A DNA stretch of 64,000 bases from Zhongshania antarctica (GTDB lineage Bacteria; Pseudomonadota; Gammaproteobacteria; Pseudomonadales; Spongiibacteraceae). The stretch is from positions 124,001 to 188,000 of the forward strand of contig NZ_JACHHW010000007.1 in the NCBI RefSeq assembly GCF_014202945.1, in the 5' to 3' direction. Each line of letters begins with the position of its first letter. Within the stretch, counting starts at the first letter, position 1. A program made the position numbers and the translations under genes. Positions 1 to 9,608 of this stretch are shown here, piece by piece. Under the pieces are notes generated by a model that saw only the letters and a program-made list of their open reading frames with translations, did no database searches and was not told the origin of the DNA.

Positions 1-1666
1 GAGCGATAACGGCATCGGCATGTCTCGGGAAGAAGTGATTAATAATTTGGGCACGATCGCCCGTTCGGGTACCGCCGAGTTTCTGAAAAATCTCAGTGGT
101 GACGGCAAGAAAGATTCTCAGTTAATTGGCCAGTTCGGCGTTGGCTTTTATTCGGCCTTTATCGTGGCTGAGCGGGTTGAGGTGTTTACCCGTCGCGCGG
201 GCTTAACGGCGGCAGACGCCGTGCACTGGGAGTCTAGCGGCGAAGCCGATTTCTCTATTGAGTCATGTGAAAAGGCGGACCGCGGTACGACTGTTATTCT
301 GCATTTACGCAAAGAAGACATCGAGTTTACCGATGATTGGCGGGTTCGCTCAATTATCAAAAAGTACTCAGATCACATCAGTATTCCAGTGCAAATGCTT
401 GAAAACGTCCCCGCCGCTAAAGAAGGCGAAGAGCAGAAAGTGCCGGAGTTTGAAGCGGTAAACAGTGCCACCGCCTTGTGGACGCGTTCGCGCAGTGACG
501 TTACTGAAGAAGAGTATCAGGCCTTTTACAAGCATGTTAGTCACGATTTCAGCCCAGCCTTACATTGGAGTCACAACAAAGTAGAAGGTAAGCTGGAGTA
601 CACCAGCTTGCTGTATCTTCCTGGTCAAGCGCCGATGGATTTATGGAATCGCGACGCCGCTCGGGGTTTGAAACTTTATGTTCAGCGCACGTTTATCATG
701 GACGATGCCGAGCAATTCCTGCCGCTGTATTTGCGTTTTGTGAAGGGGGTTATCGATTCTAATGACCTGTCTTTGAACGTATCCCGCGAAATTCTGCAGC
801 AAGACCCAGCAGTTGATGCTATGAAGAGCGCTTTAACGAAGCGCGTGCTAGATATGCTGAGCAAACTCGCGAAAAGTGATGTTGAGAAGTACCAGCAGTT
901 CTGGAAAGCCTTTGGGCAGGTGATGAAAGAAGGCCCCGCTGAAGATTTCAGCAATAAAGAAAAAATCGCTAAATTACTGCGTTTTGCGACTACCCATGAC
1001 AATAAGGCCGAGCAGACACATTCGCTAGAAGATTACGTCGCACGTATGAAGGAAGGGCAAACTAAGATTTATTATGTGGTTGGCGAAAGTCACAAAACCG
1101 CTTCTAGCAGCCCTCACCTTGAAGTGTTCCGCAAGAAGGGCATCGAAGTCTTGCTGCTGTCTGAGCGAGTAGACGATTGGTTGATGAATCACCTCGCCGA
1201 GTTCGACGGCAAGTCCTTCTTGGACGTAGGTCGCGGTGATTTAGATCTGGGTGACCTTGAAGACGAAGCTGAGAAAAAGGCACACGAGGCGTCCGCTGAG
1301 GCACATAAGGATTTGGTTGAACGGGTAAACACTGTATTGACTGACAAGGTCGAGAAAGTGCGGGTGACGAGTCGCCTGACGGAGTCGCCAGCGTGCTTAG
1401 TGGTTACTGAAGACGATATGGGCGCGCAAATGCGCAGAATGTTAGAGGCCGCAGGTCAGGCGCTACCGCCGAGCAAGCCCGTTTTTGAACTCAATCCTGA
1501 GCATCCCTTGGTGCTTAAACTTGATAAAGAAACGGATGAGGACCGTTTTGCTGATTTGGTTGGCATCCTCTTTGACCAAGCACATTTGGCCGAGGGGGCT
1601 CAGCTGGATGATCCCGCGGGCTATGTACACAAGCTCAATAAATTACTGCTAGAATTGAGTGCGTAA
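1..1666 (+). CDS. htpG: Chaperone HtpG (Hsp90 family), 5' end outside the window
   Basis: This is the C-terminal ~550 residues of the cytosolic Hsp90-family chaperone, an ATP-dependent dimer that remodels client proteins. The frame is already open at base 2 and the first residues read SDNGIGM, the nucleotide-binding motif near residue 80 of the ~624-residue family, so about 78 codons are missing to the left. Other GHKL signatures follow ([16 protein letters not shown]), then middle-domain motifs ([20 protein letters not shown]) and the C-terminal dimerisation region with FELNPEHP. The ATG at base 20 is internal and is not the start. A strong terminator follows. The family is usually heat-shock controlled, but the promoter is not in view. 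Confidence 0.97.
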   Translation, partial: SDNGIGMSREEVINNLGTIARSGTAEFLKNLSGDGKKDSQLIGQFGVGFYSAFIVAERVEVFTRRAGLTAADAVHWESSGEADFSIESCEKADRGTTVILHLRKEDIEFTDDWRVRSIIKKYSDHISIPVQMLENVPAAKEGEEQKVPEFEAVNSATALWTRSRSDVTEEEYQAFYKHVSHDFSPALHWSHNKVEGKLEYTSLLYLPGQAPMDLWNRDAARGLKLYVQRTFIMDDAEQFLPLYLRFVKGVIDSNDLSLNVSREILQQDPAVDAMKSALTKRVLDMLSKLAKSDVEKYQQFWKAFGQVMKEGPAEDFSNKEKIAKLLRFATTHDNKAEQTHSLEDYVARMKEGQTKIYYVVGESHKTASSSPHLEVFRKKGIEVLLLSERVDDWLMNHLAEFDGKSFLDVGRGDLDLGDLEDEAEKKAHEASAEAHKDLVERVNTVLTDKVEKVRVTSRLTESPACLVVTEDDMGAQMRRMLEAAGQALPPSKPVFELNPEHPLVLKLDKETDEDRFADLVGILFDQAHLAEGAQLDDPAGYVHKLNKLLLELSA

Positions 1667-1676
1667 ACTATAAATT

Positions 1677-1700
1677 AAGGCGGCGAAAGCCGCCTTTTTT
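1677..1700 (+). terminator. Rho-independent terminator after htpG
   Basis: An 8-bp stem, AAGGCGGC/GCCGCCTT, closes on a GAAA tetraloop and is followed by a run of T. It lies 10 bases after the htpG stop codon. Confidence 0.9.
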
Positions 1701-1763
1701 GTATTAGGGGCTATTGCAGCAGTGCTAGACTCTCTAATAATAACTAGCAGGTAGAAGTAAAGT

Positions 1764-2780
1764 ATGGCTACAAAACATAAGGTTGCCGTTATTGGCGGTG
1801 GTAGTTTTGGTACCGCGATTGCTAATATTATTGCCGATAATGGCCACGACACCTGTCAGTGGATGCGGACCCCAGAACGGGTTAAAGAGGTCAATGAGCT
1901 TCATACTAACGAAGTTTATCTGCCAGGAATCAAGCTAAATCCAGCCCTGCGTGCTAGCGCCGATTTACAGGAAACTGTGGCGGGCTGCGATACCGTATTT
2001 TTTTCTATTCCCAGTAAGTCCAGTCGAGAGGTTGCTCGACAACTTGCTGACTGTATTGCGCCGGGAACCATTTTAATCAGTACCACCAAAGGTATTGAGT
2101 TTGAAACTAATAAGTTAATGAGCGAAGTCCTGCTGGAAGAGTTGCCGCAGGTTAGGGTGGGAATTTTGAGCGGCCCGAATTTAGCGAAAGAGCTCGCGGC
2201 GCGAATGATTACCGGTACCGTGGTGGCGAGTAAAGACCCTGGTGTTACCAGTACGATTCAAGACTTGCTGCAGTGTTCCTATTTTCGGGTATACGCCGGC
2301 AGCGATATGTATGGTGTCGAGTTGGCTGGTGCCTTGAAAAATGTTTACGCTATCACTGCGGGTATGGCGGCCGCTTTGGGTTGCGGACATAATACAATTA
2401 GTATGCTGATAACTCGCAGTTTGGCTGAAATGAGCCGCTACGCAGTTATTAAGGGCGCAGACCCACTTACTTTCTTAGGCTTGGCCGGCGTCGGGGATTT
2501 ATTTGTTACCTGCACTTCGCCACTTAGTCGTAACTACCGCGTCGGTTTTGAACTTGGGCAGGGGCGAGACCTCAGTGAAGTGGTGGCAAGTTTGGGGCAA
2601 GTCGCTGAGGGCGTAAACACGCTGCGGTTAATGAAAGAACAATCGGAGTTGCTCGATATCTATATGCCTTTGGTACATGGGCTCTACGATATTATTTACA
2701 ATGGCTGCAAGGTTGGTGACGTTATCGGCACCATGATGTGCGCTGAGCAAAATCGCGATGTTGAATTTACCCTGCAATAG
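1764..2780 (+). CDS. gpsA: Glycerol-3-phosphate dehydrogenase [NAD(P)+]
   Basis: The cytosolic enzyme reduces dihydroxyacetone phosphate to sn-glycerol-3-phosphate, the backbone for phospholipid synthesis. The 338 residues match the usual ~335-340. The N-terminus carries the Rossmann dinucleotide motif GGGSFGTAI (about residues 10-18). LSGPNLAKE and the catalytic-lysine segment ELAGALKN follow, and GVGDLFVTCTSPLSRN is also a typical block. The ATG start lies just before this Rossmann fold. The gene has a short leader after the htpG terminator and is followed 36 bases later by sixA, which may share its transcript. Confidence 0.97.
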   Translation: MATKHKVAVIGGGSFGTAIANIIADNGHDTCQWMRTPERVKEVNELHTNEVYLPGIKLNPALRASADLQETVAGCDTVFFSIPSKSSREVARQLADCIAPGTILISTTKGIEFETNKLMSEVLLEELPQVRVGILSGPNLAKELAARMITGTVVASKDPGVTSTIQDLLQCSYFRVYAGSDMYGVELAGALKNVYAITAGMAAALGCGHNTISMLITRSLAEMSRYAVIKGADPLTFLGLAGVGDLFVTCTSPLSRNYRVGFELGQGRDLSEVVASLGQVAEGVNTLRLMKEQSELLDIYMPLVHGLYDIIYNGCKVGDVIGTMMCAEQNRDVEFTLQ

Positions 2781-2816
2781 CAGATACAGACTATTTCGGG
2801 CTTATATTAGGGGCTT

Positions 2817-3296
2817 ATGGAAATTTTGCTAGTACGTCACGGCGCGGCGTCGTGGGACACTCAAACCGATATTGAACGAACCTTGACGACGGTCGGTAAA
2901 ACGGAAATCTGCGCTGCATCGGAGTGGTTGACGACCAGCCAGTGGCAGCCAGAGGAACTGTGGGTTAGCCCTTACAAGCGAGCGGTAGAGAGCGCTGAGA
3001 TATTTAATCGGCAATGGCAGCTGCGGCCGCGTATAAAATCCTCGCTTACCCCAGAGACGCCCTTATCGGAATTAGAAGCGATGTTGGCGACCTTTAGTGG
3101 CGAGCGTCTGATGTTGGTCGCCCATAATCCGTTGTTGAGCAATGCAATTAATCATTGGCACGGTGCCGAAGCGCAAAGCTATTGGGGTATGCAGACGGCG
3201 AGTATGGCCATGATGCAGGGCGACGTGTTTAGTCAGGGTTGTGCCAGCTTGCAATGGCTACGGCACTACCCCAATTACGACCATAATGGGCGCTAA
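2817..3296 (+). CDS. sixA: Phosphohistidine phosphatase SixA
   Basis: This is a small histidine phosphatase of the phosphoglycerate-mutase-like fold. SixA removes phosphate from histidines in phosphorelay or PTS proteins in the cytosol. The catalytic RHG motif is at residues 7-9 (LLVRHGAA), a PYKRAVESAEIF block follows, and the second catalytic histidine sits in LMLVAHNPLL. At 159 residues it matches the ~160 of E. coli SixA. A GGGGC-type Shine-Dalgarno precedes the ATG. It lies between gpsA and an alpha/beta hydrolase whose start codon is 9 bases downstream, so the three genes are probably co-transcribed. The physiological substrate cannot be read from the sequence. Confidence 0.9.
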   Translation: MEILLVRHGAASWDTQTDIERTLTTVGKTEICAASEWLTTSQWQPEELWVSPYKRAVESAEIFNRQWQLRPRIKSSLTPETPLSELEAMLATFSGERLMLVAHNPLLSNAINHWHGAEAQSYWGMQTASMAMMQGDVFSQGCASLQWLRHYPNYDHNGR

Positions 3297-3305
3297 GGCG
3301 GATCT

Positions 3306-4163
3306 ATGTCGATAGCGCAAGAGCGCCAGTTTGTTGTTGATGGAATGACTATTAGTGCCAAGCAGTGGGGGAGTAGTGGTGTTCCTGCTATTGCACTTCA
3401 CGGCTGGCTAGATAATGCGGCCAGCTTCGACGCATTGGCGCAGGGCCTACCCGAGCTTCAGTTACTGGCATTGGATTTGCCGGGTCATGGTTTGAGTGAC
3501 CACAAACCCGCTTCAGGTAGTTACGCTATTTGGGATGATTTGCGTTTTGTTCTGGCTGTTGCGGAGCAGATGGCTTGGCCGAAATTTGTACTGATCGGTC
3601 ACTCGAGAGGGGCGATAATGGCCAGTCTGCTGGCTGGCGCGATGCCAGAACAGATTTCTCATTTAATCTGTCTTGATGGGTTTCTCCCCCCACCTGAAGA
3701 CCCAGCTGATTTCCCTGTTCAGCTCGGTCGTTATTTACGTGATTTTGCCCAGCTTGGTGGTGGTGATAAAGGCCATATTGCCTTGTCTGATGCGGTAGCA
3801 GCCCGGCGAGCTGCAACGCCGATGTCCGAAGTGGCGGCTCGCCTTATTGTTGAGCGTGGCAGTTACTGTGGCGAAGACGGGCGAGTGTATTGGCGAAGCG
3901 ATCGTCGGCTTAAACTGGCCTCGCCAGTGAAGCTAAGTTTGGCGCAATTGCACGCCAATATGGGCGCAATTGTGGCGCCCAGTATGCTTGTCGTTGCCGA
4001 TCAAGGTTTCGGTCGTTTGTTAACCACATTGCCGGCGACATTGCTGAGTGGCTTTGAAATTCAGCATATTGAAGGTGGGCACCACTGTCATATGGATGGG
4101 CAGGCGCGGCAAATAGCGCTGTGGGTGAAGGCGTTTTTAGGGCTCGGCCAGACTGACGACTAA
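3306..4163 (+). CDS. Alpha/beta-fold hydrolase
   Basis: This 285-residue protein has the hallmarks of a cytosolic alpha/beta hydrolase. LHGWLDNAASF supplies the oxyanion-hole region, LALDLPGHGLSD follows, and the nucleophile elbow is GHSRGA with Ser100. The acid is probably the Asp in VVADQG, and the catalytic His lies in the EGGHHCHMD segment near the C-terminus. No signal peptide is visible. The substrate cannot be deduced; the family includes esterases, lipases and haloperoxidase-like enzymes. It follows sixA by 9 bases and ends at a bidirectional terminator shared with folE. Confidence 0.85.
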   Translation: MSIAQERQFVVDGMTISAKQWGSSGVPAIALHGWLDNAASFDALAQGLPELQLLALDLPGHGLSDHKPASGSYAIWDDLRFVLAVAEQMAWPKFVLIGHSRGAIMASLLAGAMPEQISHLICLDGFLPPPEDPADFPVQLGRYLRDFAQLGGGDKGHIALSDAVAARRAATPMSEVAARLIVERGSYCGEDGRVYWRSDRRLKLASPVKLSLAQLHANMGAIVAPSMLVVADQGFGRLLTTLPATLLSGFEIQHIEGGHHCHMDGQARQIALWVKAFLGLGQTDD

Positions 4164-4194
4164 GTCTGCTAATAGCTTACCTGCGCTAAGATGC

Positions 4195-4221
4195 AAAAAA
4201 GCCCCTTTTAGGGGCTTTTTT
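4195..4221. terminator. Bidirectional terminator between the hydrolase gene and folE
   Basis: The inverted repeat AAAAAAGCCCC/GGGGCTTTTTT flanks a TTTTA loop. It gives a hairpin with a U-run on either strand, so it can serve both convergent genes. Confidence 0.88.
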
Positions 4222-4244
4222 ACTATCAAACTGCTTACGCCTTG

Positions 4245-4793
4245 TTAGGCAGGTCGGTTAATTAGTGACAGAAACTCAGTACGGGTTGCGTTGTTGTCTT
4301 TAAATACGCCTAGCATGGCACTCGTGCGCATAATCGAATTTTGTTTTTCCACGCCGCGCATCATCATGCACATATGGCGAGCTTCGATAATAACGCCTAC
4401 ACCCTCTGAGCCAGTGACATCCATAATAGTCTTGGCAATCTGGGTTGTCAGGCCTTCTTGAATCTGCAGCCGGCGGGCGTATAAGTCGACAATGCGCGCC
4501 ACCTTCGAGAGGCCTAGCACTTTGCCGCTGGGAATATAGGCGACATGACATTTGCCAATAAAGGGCAGTAGGTGGTGTTCACACAATGAGTAAAGCTCGA
4601 TGTCTGAAACTACCACCATTTCATTGCAGTCAGAATCGAATAGGGCGTTGTTAACAACGTCTTTTACGCTGCGACGATAGCCTTCGGTCAAAAATTCAAA
4701 GGCTTTGGCCGCGCGAGCTGGAGTGTCGAGCAAACCGTCTCGGGTGGGATCTTCGCCAATTTTTTTTATGATATCTGCAAACGCTTTTTCCAC
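4245..4793 (-). CDS. folE: GTP cyclohydrolase I
   Basis: The enzyme converts GTP to 7,8-dihydroneopterin triphosphate, the first step of folate (and often queuosine) synthesis. The 182-residue length is typical of a compact FolE. Zinc-ligand motifs of the zinc-dependent type IA enzyme are present: the Cys and His of [10 protein letters not shown] and the later Cys in RHMCMMMRG. The start is GTG with a good AAGGAAG ribosome site. The promoter reads TTGGCA, 17 bases, TACTAT. The gene is divergent from prmB. FolE products can also feed QueF chemistry (queF is at 21.7 kb) and the pterin recycled by PhhB (25.4 kb), though neither gene is adjacent. Confidence 0.96.
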   Translation of the reverse strand: MEKAFADIIKKIGEDPTRDGLLDTPARAAKAFEFLTEGYRRSVKDVVNNALFDSDCNEMVVVSDIELYSLCEHHLLPFIGKCHVAYIPSGKVLGLSKVARIVDLYARRLQIQEGLTTQIAKTIMDVTGSEGVGVIIEARHMCMMMRGVEKQNSIMRTSAMLGVFKDNNATRTEFLSLINRPA

Positions 4794-4823
4794 GTCACTT
4801 CCTTAGCGCGTTGTCGGGAACGA

Positions 4824-4852
4824 ATAGTAACAAACAGACCCTCAGCTGCCAA
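4824..4852 (-). promoter_or_regulatory. Sigma-70-type promoter for folE
   Basis: On the reverse strand a -35 TTGGCA (4852-4847) and a -10 TACTAT (4829-4824) are separated by exactly 17 bases. They lie about 30 bases upstream of the folE start. Confidence 0.65.
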
Positions 4853-4940
4853 ATGCTGTGGCGTCTTTAGTTATAAATAGGTACAGGATTATTCTGCTTG
4901 AGCAGTGTAAAATTGGTTTTTATCTGAAGGGAGTAGGTTT

Positions 4941-5855
4941 GTGACAAGTAACGACGAGATTGGTCGAGAGCTGCATACTCTCCGAGATTATTTGCGCTGG
5001 GCCATTAGCGAATTTGGACGTGCCGGCTTATTTTTTGGTCACGGCACCGACAATGCCTTTGATGAAGCGAGAATGCTGGTATTTCACGGACTTCATTTGC
5101 CTTTGGGCACGGATCCGGCCTTACTCGACGCGCGTTTGACGCTTGTCGAGCGGCAGAAAGTGCTGGCGCTTATTCAGCGCCGGGTAGAGGAGCGCCTACC
5201 TGCTGCTTACCTCACCAACGAGGCCTGGTTTGCAGGTTTGTCGTTTTATGTCGATGAGCGGGTTTTAGTGCCACGCTCACCGATTGCCGAGCTTATTGCT
5301 CAAGATTTTGAGCCGTGGCTGTCCGCGCGCCCTCAGCGAATCCTTGATCTGTGCACTGGCAGCGGTTGTATTGGTATCGCCTGTGCTTACCAATTTGACG
5401 AGGCGATGGTCGATTTAGTGGATATTTCGCTGGATGCGCTTAATGTCGCCGATATTAATATTGCCCGTCATGACTTGGGGGATCGGGTCAGTGCCGTGCA
5501 GTCGGATGTGTTTGACTTGCTGGGCGGTCAAACCTATGACCTCATCGTTAGTAATCCCCCCTATGTTGATGCTCAAGATTTAGCAGCGATGCCCGCCGAG
5601 TATCAGCGCGAGCCGGCGCTAGGCTTAGCCTCTGGCCCGGATGGCCTAGATATTACCCGGCGTATTTTGCGCGAGGCGGCAAACCATCTCAATGAGGAGG
5701 GGGTATTAATTGTTGAGGTGGGGAATAGCTGCGTGGCGCTTGATGACGCGTTCCCAACAGTGCCGTTTATGTGGCTCGAATTTGAGCATGGTGGTCATGG
5801 TGTGTTTGCCATGAGTCGTGAGCAATTGCTTGAATATGCAGAGAGTTTTGCCTGA
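4941..5855 (+). CDS. prmB: 50S ribosomal protein L3 glutamine N5-methyltransferase
   Basis: This SAM-dependent enzyme methylates a glutamine of ribosomal protein L3. The 304 residues show an N-terminal helical HemK-type domain, the SAM-binding motif [14 protein letters not shown], and the catalytic SNPPYVD signature of N5-glutamine methyltransferases. PrmB rather than PrmC is inferred from the [26 protein letters not shown] block and from its position directly before aroC, an order seen in many gammaproteobacteria. The start is GTG with the ribosome site GAAGGGAG. Another N5-glutamine methyltransferase such as PrmC is possible but less likely. Confidence 0.93.
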   Translation: MTSNDEIGRELHTLRDYLRWAISEFGRAGLFFGHGTDNAFDEARMLVFHGLHLPLGTDPALLDARLTLVERQKVLALIQRRVEERLPAAYLTNEAWFAGLSFYVDERVLVPRSPIAELIAQDFEPWLSARPQRILDLCTGSGCIGIACAYQFDEAMVDLVDISLDALNVADINIARHDLGDRVSAVQSDVFDLLGGQTYDLIVSNPPYVDAQDLAAMPAEYQREPALGLASGPDGLDITRRILREAANHLNEEGVLIVEVGNSCVALDDAFPTVPFMWLEFEHGGHGVFAMSREQLLEYAESFA

Positions 5856-5859
5856 AGCT

Positions 5860-5888
5860 CTGACCTTAGCCGAGCTTTACCGTATAAT
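5860..5888 (+). promoter_or_regulatory. Sigma-70-type promoter for aroC
   Basis: A CTGACC -35 and a perfect TATAAT -10 are separated by 17 bases, starting 5 bases after the prmB stop and ending 72 bases before the aroC start. Confidence 0.7.
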
Positions 5889-5960
5889 TCTTCATCAGTA
5901 ATTTGGCTGGCCGCGAGTAACTGCGCGGTAGGTCGTCAATGAATAGCGTTGGGATAATCA

Positions 5961-7061
5961 ATGTCAGGTAATAGCATCGGTAAATTATTCTCGGTCACCA
6001 CCTTTGGTGAGAGCCACGGCTTGGCGCTGGGCGCCATTATTGATGGCTGCCCGCCTGGCCTTGAACTGAGTGAAGCCGATTTGCAGCTCGATCTGGACCG
6101 TCGCAAACCGGGCACCTCGCGCTATACCACACAGCGCCGTGAAGACGACGTGGTAAAGATTTTGTCTGGGGTGTTTGAAGGTAAAACCACCGGCACCTCG
6201 ATTGGTCTGCTAATTGAAAACACCGATCAGCGCTCCAAAGATTACGGCAAAATCAAAGACCGGTTTCGGCCGATGCATGCTGATTACACCTACCAGCAAA
6301 AATACGGCAGCCGCGATTACCGTGGCGGTGGTCGCTCGTCTGCACGTGAGACCGCGATGCGCGTGGCGGCTGGCGCGGTTGCTAAAAAGTATTTAGCCAC
6401 GCACTGTGGCGTAGAAGTGCGCGGCTATTTATCTCAACTTGGTCCAATCGCAATTGATAGCGTGGATTGGAGCGTAGTTGAAACCAATCCCTTCTTTTGC
6501 CCAGATGCCGATAAAGTGCCGCAGATGGAAGAGTATATGCAGAAGCTGCGTAAGGCTGGTGATTCGGTGGGTGCTAAGCTCACCGTGGTAGCTAGCGGTA
6601 TGCCAGTGGGTTTGGGCGAGCCCGTATTCGATAGGCTCGACGCCGATATTGCCCATGCGTTAATGGGCATCAATGCGGTGAAAGGTGTTGAGATTGGCGC
6701 TGGTTTTGATTGTGTGGATGCACTGGGTAGTGAACATCGCGACGAGCTTACGCCTCAGGGATTTACCTCGAATAACGCAGGTGGCATTTTAGGCGGTATT
6801 TCTAGCGGTCAAGATTTGGTGGCGCATTTAGCCTTGAAGCCGACCTCCAGTATTTTGATCCCGGGGAAAACAGTTGATATTGACGGTAATGCAGTAGAAG
6901 TTATTACAACTGGCCGTCACGACCCATGCGTCGGCATCCGCGCGGTGCCAATTGCGGAGGCAATGGTGGCCATTGTGTTGATGGATCACTTGTTGCGCAA
7001 TCGTGGGCAAAATGGTGGAGTGCATTCGACTACCCCGGTAATCCCCGCAGCCGCATCTTGA
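5961..7061 (+). CDS. aroC: Chorismate synthase
   Basis: The enzyme catalyses the last shikimate step, from 5-enolpyruvylshikimate-3-phosphate to chorismate, with reduced FMN. The 366 residues match the ~360 of the family. Signatures are FGESHG near the N-terminus, [19 protein letters not shown] in the middle, and [13 protein letters not shown] near the C-terminus. The ATG start is supported by [19 protein letters not shown]. The gene has its own promoter at 5860-5888. The MFS gene starts only 7 bases after its stop, so the two are probably co-transcribed. Confidence 0.98.
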   Translation: MSGNSIGKLFSVTTFGESHGLALGAIIDGCPPGLELSEADLQLDLDRRKPGTSRYTTQRREDDVVKILSGVFEGKTTGTSIGLLIENTDQRSKDYGKIKDRFRPMHADYTYQQKYGSRDYRGGGRSSARETAMRVAAGAVAKKYLATHCGVEVRGYLSQLGPIAIDSVDWSVVETNPFFCPDADKVPQMEEYMQKLRKAGDSVGAKLTVVASGMPVGLGEPVFDRLDADIAHALMGINAVKGVEIGAGFDCVDALGSEHRDELTPQGFTSNNAGGILGGISSGQDLVAHLALKPTSSILIPGKTVDIDGNAVEVITTGRHDPCVGIRAVPIAEAMVAIVLMDHLLRNRGQNGGVHSTTPVIPAAAS

Positions 7062-7068
7062 TGTCGGT

Positions 7069-8232
7069 ATGACTGCTGCGCTGCCGTACTGGCGTTTATC
7101 GGGATTTTATTTCTTTTATTTTGCCCTTTTAGGTACCTGGGTACCGTATTGGTCTCTGTACCTAAAGTCCTTGGGCTTTAGCTCAGAAGAAATTGGAATT
7201 CTGACATCCTTAGTGATGCTCACCAAAATACTTGCACCCAGCTTATGGGGTTGGTTGGCGGACAGTTTTGGCTATCGCAGCCGCATTATTCGCGTTGGTG
7301 CCTTTATGGCGATGCTGGCCTTCACCGGTGCGTTTTTACGGTCGGACTTTTGGTGGCTAGCCGGCGTTATCATAAGCTACAGCTTTTTCTGGAATGCGGT
7401 GCTGGCACAATTTGATGTGCTCACTTTATCTCATCTTGCCGGTCGCTATGGTCGTTACAGCCTCATTCGGGTTTGGGGTTCTATTGGCTTTATTGTTGCC
7501 GTTATTGGTATCGGTTGGTGGCTAGACAACCACCCGATTGGTCAGTTGCTTTATCTCATCACCATTTTACTCAGCGGTATATGGCTGGCGAGTTTGTTGG
7601 TGGTAGAAAAGCCGGGTGGCTTGCGCCAAGACGCTGAGCGGCAATCGCTTAAAGGTATTTTGCGACAACCCGCCGTCATTGCTTTTTTTGCGGTGAGCTT
7701 TTTTCTGCAATTATCCCATGGTCCGTACTACACCTTTTTCAGTATCTACCTTGAGGCGCAGGACTATTCGCGTAGCTTAATAGGTGGCTTTTGGTCGCTT
7801 GGTGTTATTGCTGAAGTTCTGCTGTTTTTGTTTATGCATCGACTCTTGGCGCGGTATAGCTTGCGCGCAATTGTGCTGTGGAGTTTGGGTTTGTCCGCGT
7901 TGCGTTGGCTGCTTATAGCGTATTTTGTTGAACACGCCGCTGTTTTAGTGCTGGCGCAATGCTTACACGCGGCCAGTTTTGGCAGCTTTCATGCCGCCGG
8001 CATTGAAGTTATTCGTCACTGGTTTACCGGCCATCACGGTCAGGGTATGGCCATGTACAGCGGCCTTAGCTTTGGTTTGGGCGGCGCCTCTGGTGCTTTG
8101 CTGAGCGGCTGGGGCTGGGATATTAGCGCGCAGCAATGTTTTGTTGCCGCTGCTGCGGCCGCAATTGTTGCCTATATTGTGGCCTGGTTCTGGTTTGACG
8201 TAAAAGCGGAGCCGGAAGCGGCTTTAGAGTAA
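7069..8232 (+). CDS. Major facilitator superfamily transporter (MFS_1-like / HcaT type)
   Basis: This is an inner-membrane secondary transporter of 387 residues with about 12 predicted membrane helices. The first helix begins near residue 8 and contains GFYFFYFALLGTWVPYWSLYL, typical of the 3-phenylpropionate (HcaT) and nucleoside-permease-like MFS branch. A loop-2/3 motif reads LWGWLADSFGYRSR, a variant of the MFS signature A. The substrate cannot be assigned. It follows aroC by 7 bases, and the next gene starts 66 bases later. The aroC-MFS pairing recurs in related gammaproteobacteria from memory, but I know of no functional link. Confidence 0.85.
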   Translation: MTAALPYWRLSGFYFFYFALLGTWVPYWSLYLKSLGFSSEEIGILTSLVMLTKILAPSLWGWLADSFGYRSRIIRVGAFMAMLAFTGAFLRSDFWWLAGVIISYSFFWNAVLAQFDVLTLSHLAGRYGRYSLIRVWGSIGFIVAVIGIGWWLDNHPIGQLLYLITILLSGIWLASLLVVEKPGGLRQDAERQSLKGILRQPAVIAFFAVSFFLQLSHGPYYTFFSIYLEAQDYSRSLIGGFWSLGVIAEVLLFLFMHRLLARYSLRAIVLWSLGLSALRWLLIAYFVEHAAVLVLAQCLHAASFGSFHAAGIEVIRHWFTGHHGQGMAMYSGLSFGLGGASGALLSGWGWDISAQQCFVAAAAAAIVAYIVAWFWFDVKAEPEAALE

Positions 8233-8298
8233 TAATCTACTGGCTGCCAAGCGAAGGCTTTTGTAGACTCGCATTGAGTTCTTTAAACAGGTAACACC

Positions 8299-8730
8299 AT
8301 GGCCCAGGAATCCGTCGTTTACGGTTGCATTACTGATATGCTGTTCGCCCGAGATCTCGCTGCATTAGATAATCGGCGAGATAATAATCAGCTGGTTACG
8401 GCCTTGCTGCCCGCGGCTGAAGACTGGCCACTCTTGTGCCGAGAAATGTTTTCGGCACCGCGTCCAGCCATCGATTTTGGCGGCTGCCAAACCGATGTCA
8501 TTCATTTTGGTAGCTCTTATAAAGCCATTGAACACGAGTGGGACGAGTGGCTACGGCAATTCGAAAACATGCTTCATAAAATGTACTGGGTTAGCGCTAC
8601 GGTGCACCTACAAACGGCCTATAACGGTACTCATACTTTTGTATGGCAGGCGGAAGAAGATTTTCACGCGCCGGGGCAGGGGGCGGGTAAATTGCGGTGC
8701 GAGTGGGTGCGAGAAGATATATTGGGTTGA
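8299..8730 (+). CDS. Conserved-looking hypothetical protein (143 aa)
   Basis: I do not recognise this protein. It is soluble, with no signal peptide or membrane segment, and is rich in aromatic residues (many Trp and Tyr). The ATG follows an AGG ribosome site at good spacing. Codon use resembles the neighbours. It lies between the MFS gene and a small two-helix membrane protein whose start is 47 bases downstream, so the three may form one transcript. No function is proposed. Confidence 0.7.
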   Translation: MAQESVVYGCITDMLFARDLAALDNRRDNNQLVTALLPAAEDWPLLCREMFSAPRPAIDFGGCQTDVIHFGSSYKAIEHEWDEWLRQFENMLHKMYWVSATVHLQTAYNGTHTFVWQAEEDFHAPGQGAGKLRCEWVREDILG

Positions 8731-8777
8731 AAAAGGGTGCTGGCACTCGGAGTTTTTCTTTTAGCAAAAGGTTTAGC

Positions 8778-9002
8778 GTGGATAACACTGTCATTCAAGA
8801 TTATGTAAAAACCTTTAAGCGTTACCGCACGCCGGTGTTAGCGGTGTTGGCAACGCTGATGCTCGTGTCCTCTGCCGTGTGGACCTTTGACGTGCCGTGG
8901 CAGGATATTGCGAGCTACTTCTTGCTCTGTGTCGCCGGCGTTAGCGTTGTTGCGCTGCTCTCGGCGGCGCTGGTTTTTGCCGTAAAGCGTTTGCGGGGCT
9001 AG
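8778..9002 (+). CDS. Small two-helix membrane protein of unknown function (74 aa)
   Basis: A GTG start at 8778, preceded by AAAAGG, gives a 74-residue protein beginning MDNTVIQDY. Starting further upstream would only add a non-membrane tail with no ribosome site. Two hydrophobic stretches (about residues 21-40 and 46-67), the second followed by a basic KRLRG end, predict two inner-membrane helices. No family is recognised. It ends 10 bases before the convergent gcvR-like gene. Confidence 0.65.
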   Translation: MDNTVIQDYVKTFKRYRTPVLAVLATLMLVSSAVWTFDVPWQDIASYFLLCVAGVSVVALLSAALVFAVKRLRG

Positions 9003-9006
9003 CCCG

Positions 9007-9020
9007 GTAAGTTAACTTAC
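9007..9020. repeat. 14-bp perfect palindrome at a convergent gene junction
   Basis: GTAAGTTAACTTAC is fully self-complementary. It overlaps the stop codon of the reverse-strand ACT-domain gene (9012-9014) and lies just after the stop of the forward small membrane protein. It could mark the 3' ends of both transcripts, but it has neither a loop nor a T-run, so a standard terminator is unlikely. Confidence 0.5.
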
Positions 9021-9530
9021 AACAATATCAACATCGAGTTGCTCGGCAATTGCGTCGAGGCTATCTTCCAGTTCGTCAAAATCACAGCCTGCAGGCATTT
9101 GTGCGCTGACATGAGCCTCGAACAGGGCATCACCGCTCATGGCGGCACTGGTGATGTTAGAACTCATTTCTATTACGTTAATCTGTTGTTGCTTAAGGGC
9201 GCGGCTAACTTCGCGGACAATGCCCGGGCGGTCGTTACCTAAGATATGCAATTTACATTGCTTGCCACGCGCGCCGGGTGCGGGGTCGCTGACACCGGGC
9301 TGAATGTGAATGGTTAAGCCCTCTATATTTAAGCTGCAAAGCGCATTGCTGAGCTCGTCAATGTCCGTTTCGTTAACGGCCACGCGAACGATGCCTGCAA
9401 ATTGCCCTGCAAGTTGGGTCATACGGCTTTCCAGCCAGTTACCCTGATGATCGGCGACAATATCTGCTAAGCGTTCAACGAGGCCGGGGCGGTCTTGTCC
9501 TAAAAAAGTAAAAACCAATGAGCTGTTCAC
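9012..9530 (-). CDS. ACT-domain protein of the GcvR (glycine cleavage repressor) family
   Basis: The 172-residue cytosolic protein contains two ACT domains. The first begins LVFTFLGQDRPGLVERLADIV and the second LHILGNDRPGIVREVSRAL, each with the DRPG turn that binds small ligands in this family. In E. coli, GcvR interacts with the activator GcvA to repress the glycine cleavage operon. No gcvA is nearby and gcvT is 38 kb away in the window, so the role here is inferred from family only. The start is GTG with an AAGGGT ribosome site. Confidence 0.8.
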   Translation of the reverse strand: MNSSLVFTFLGQDRPGLVERLADIVADHQGNWLESRMTQLAGQFAGIVRVAVNETDIDELSNALCSLNIEGLTIHIQPGVSDPAPGARGKQCKLHILGNDRPGIVREVSRALKQQQINVIEMSSNITSAAMSGDALFEAHVSAQMPAGCDFDELEDSLDAIAEQLDVDIVVS

Positions 9531-9608
9531 GGCGTACCCTTATTCTTTATTGGAGTGCTGATACTAGAGTATAGTCTGGGCAGATTGCGAGTGTAAGTGG
9601 GGATTTGT

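Noticed and set aside
9531-9608. A TPP riboswitch for the thiamine-binding-family gene
   Set aside because: The 78-base region lacks the conserved TPP aptamer sequences.
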